This document shows positions 62,575 through 64,000 of a stretch of DNA of 64,000 nt, piece by piece. A program made the translations under genes and the position numbers. The stretch comes from Acidimicrobiia bacterium. Its GTDB lineage: Bacteria; Actinomycetota; Acidimicrobiia; IMCC26256; PALSA-610. The stretch spans positions 909,378 through 973,377 of the forward strand of contig JAOSJK010000001.1 in NCBI GenBank assembly GCA_027494135.1, in the 5' to 3' direction. Position 1 is the stretch's first letter; every line of letters starts with the position of its first letter. Below the pieces are notes generated by a model. The model was given only the letters and a program-made list of their open reading frames with translations, was not told the origin of the DNA and made no database searches.

Positions 62575-62652
62575 GCGAACCGGGCTGCGAACCGGGCTGC
62601 GAACCGGGCTGCGAACCGGGCTGCGAACCGGGCTGCGAACCGGGCTGCGAAC
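62575..62652. repeat. 12-bp minisatellite before the KimA-like start
   Basis: Six and a half uninterrupted copies of CGGGCTGCGAAC between the permease ATG (62552) and the divergent trkA start. The period is a multiple of three, so the permease frame stays open through it. If GTG 62666 is used, it would encode repeated Arg-Phe-Ala-Ala. Copy number is likely to vary between strains. Confidence 0.95.
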
Positions 62653-62720
62653 CGGGGTGTGGGCACCCGAGACCGGTAGCATGCGCGCTGACCGGCGGAG
62701 CCCGGGTAGGAGGCGGTTGC

Positions 62721-63382
62721 GTGCATGTAGTAGTCGTCGGCAGCGGCCGCGTCGGCAGCGAGCTCGCGGCTGCCCTCGAGCTGGCGGGCCACACCGTCGC
62801 CGTCATCGACAAAGACCCCACCTCGATCCGCAGATTGCCGGCGTCCTTCACGGGGCGCACCGTCGTAGGGCTCGGCTTCTCCCGCGAGGCGCTCGCCGCC
62901 GCCGGGATCGACGAGGCCGGAGCCTTCGCCGCCGTGACCAACGGCGACAACTCCAACATCCTCTGCGCGCGGATCGCCCGCGAGAACTACGGCATCGAGC
63001 ACGTCGTGGCCCGGATCTACGACCCCCGCCGGGCGCTCATCTACCAGCGCCTGGGCATCCCCACCGTGGCCACCGTCAGCTGGACCACCGACCAGGTGCT
63101 TCGGCGCCTGCTGCCCGCCGACGTCCAGCACGACTGGATCGACCCGACCGGCAGCATCTGCCTGGTCGAGCGTGAGATCCCCGCCGCAGTCGTCGGCCGC
63201 AAGCTCTCCGCCCTCGACTCCCCGGCCGTTTCTGGCTCACCTCGGTGACCCGTTTCGGGCAGGCGCGCCTCGTCGACAACGACACGCTCGGCCAGGAGGG
63301 CGACCTACTTCACTTCGTCGCCGAGGTCGCCGCGCTCGAAGAGCTCCGAACGCGCCTCGACACGGTGGAGGCGCACCGATGA
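62721..63382 (+). CDS. trkA: TrkA family potassium uptake regulatory protein (first), one-base deletion
   Basis: RCK-type cytosolic regulator, about 220 residues. The NAD-binding motif VVVVGSGRVGSELAAALELAGHTVAVIDKD opens the TrkA-N domain; an Arg-rich nucleotide loop and IYDPRRALIYQRLGIPTV follow. One base is missing near 63224; repaired, it reads PGRFWLTSVTRFGQARLVD and a TrkA-C domain ending at 63382. GTG 62721 has GGAGG seven bases upstream. Its TGA overlaps the next trkA ATG. It corresponds in order to mycobacterial ceoB. Confidence 0.92.
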
Positions 63383-64000
63383 GGGTCGCGATCGCGGGAG
63401 CCGGGGCCGTCGGCCTCTTCATCGCGAAGGACCTCGGGGCCGCCGGTCACTCCGTGCTGCTCATCGAGCAGGACCCCGCGATCGCAGAGCGTGCGGCAGC
63501 GGCTGAAGGCGTCGAGTGGGGGATCGCCGACGCCTGCGAGGTGACGTCGCTTCAAGACCTTCACCTCGACGAGTGCGACGTCGTCGTCGCCGCGACCGGT
63601 GACGACGAGGACAACCTCGTCTTCTCGCTCCTCGCGAAGCAGGAGTTCGCCGTCCCGCGCGTCATCGCTCGCGTGAACCACCCCGACAACGCGTGGCTGT
63701 TCAACGAGAACTGGGGCGTCGACGTCTCCGTCTCCACCCCCCACCTGGTCACCGCATTGGTCGAGGAGGCCGTCTCCGTCGGCCGGCTGGTCCGCCTGTT
63801 CAGCTTCGAGGGCGGGGGCGCCCGCCTGGTCGAGGTCACGCTCGCCGACGACTCCCCCGCGCTCGACACGGCCCTGAAGGACCTCGACATCCCCCGCGAC
63901 GCCACGATCGTCGCGGTCGTGCGGGAAGAGCACGTGATCATGCCGAGGGGCGACACGATCTTCGAGGCCGGCGACGAGGTGATGGCGATGGTCACCGCCG
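63379..64000 (+). CDS. TrkA family potassium uptake regulatory protein (second), 3' end missing
   Basis: At least 207 residues, running off the window. MRVAIAGAGAVGLFIAKDLGAAGHSVLLIEQD is the NAD-binding TrkA-N motif, ATGDDEDNLVFSLLAKQEF the second half, and a TrkA-C domain (VRLFSFEGGGARLVEVTLADDSPALD ... MPRGDTIFEAGDEVMAMV) follows. Coupled to the first copy through ATGA. Two stand-alone TrkA proteins beside a KimA-like permease match the mycobacterial ceoB-ceoC locus (ceoC here). Confidence 0.92.
   Translation, partial: MRVAIAGAGAVGLFIAKDLGAAGHSVLLIEQDPAIAERAAAAEGVEWGIADACEVTSLQDLHLDECDVVVAATGDDEDNLVFSLLAKQEFAVPRVIARVNHPDNAWLFNENWGVDVSVSTPHLVTALVEEAVSVGRLVRLFSFEGGGARLVEVTLADDSPALDTALKDLDIPRDATIVAVVREEHVIMPRGDTIFEAGDEVMAMVTA

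Noticed and set aside
62553..62720. c-di-AMP (ydaO) riboswitch before the KimA-like gene
   Set aside because: The leader is short and mostly the 12-bp minisatellite; none of the conserved riboswitch core can be seen.
60651..63131. KimA-like frame extended to 63131
   Set aside because: The extension runs antisense through trkA and through the 12-bp minisatellite; nothing in it resembles the family N-terminus beyond ATG 62552 (or at most GTG 62666).

Overview
The window is high-GC DNA from a member of the Actinomycetota. Several gene orders seen here are also known from Mycobacterium (lysS-coaX-panD-panC-DUF2520-folK-folB-folP-folE-hpt-tilS-metalloprotease; APC permease divergent from two TrkA genes; amt-glnB-glnD). 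The order clpC, radA, disA, yacL-like, ispD, ispF, cysS, rlmB also matches the clpC operon region of Bacillus. A deep actinobacterial lineage such as Acidimicrobiia would fit, but that is an inference. The content is chromosomal and mostly housekeeping. I see no phage, plasmid, insertion sequence or CRISPR array.

Layout. 1-6.3 kb: end of a two-domain ABC permease, a polytopic membrane protein, a cupredoxin-like lipoprotein, groL behind two tandem CIRCE operators, and hemQ coupled to a small NIL-domain protein. 6.4-10.5 kb: a very large PAS/GAF/GGDEF/EAL protein. 10.5-14.8 kb: the nitrogen operon amt-glnB-glnD behind a GlnR-like site. 14.8-18.6 kb: Nudix hydrolase, wax-ester-synthase-like acyltransferase and amidase. 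18.6-31.7 kb, mainly minus strand: MBL hydrolase, rlmB, cysS, ispF, ispD, PIN/TRAM protein, (crp on plus), dienelactone hydrolase, disA, radA, lipoprotein, clpC. 32-34 kb: polyprenyl synthase and alpha/beta hydrolase. 34-51.5 kb, minus strand: acyltransferase-like and SDR proteins, lysS, coaX, nadC, nadB, panD, panC, DUF2520, the folate cluster, hpt, tilS, metalloprotease, anti-sigma and ECF sigma factor, tRNA-Thr, holB. 51.6-64 kb: tmk, MFS protein, topA, dedA, hppA, a DtxR-type regulator, a KimA-like permease and two TrkA proteins.

Together the genes supply cofactors (pantothenate/CoA, NAD, folate, isoprenoids, haem), nitrogen sensing, protein quality control, c-di-AMP and c-di-GMP signalling and potassium transport. 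Many adjacent genes share a 4-base ATGA, GTGA or TTGA stop/start overlap, so translational coupling is the rule.

Three non-genic structures stand out. (1) A 45-bp near-perfect palindrome occurs three times at 3' ends of genes. (2) At two unrelated loci the stop/start coupling junction itself has been tandemly duplicated with a period of 3n+2 bases (14 bp and 44 bp), giving chains of tiny ORFs that each overlap the next start codon. (3) A 12-bp minisatellite lies just before the KimA-like start.

Quality caveat: about eighteen single-base indels, many in runs of G or C, interrupt otherwise intact genes (glnB, clpC, cysS, radA twice, tmk, coaX, nadB, trkA and others). I treat these as sequencing errors, not pseudogenes, and give each such gene one entry across both frames.
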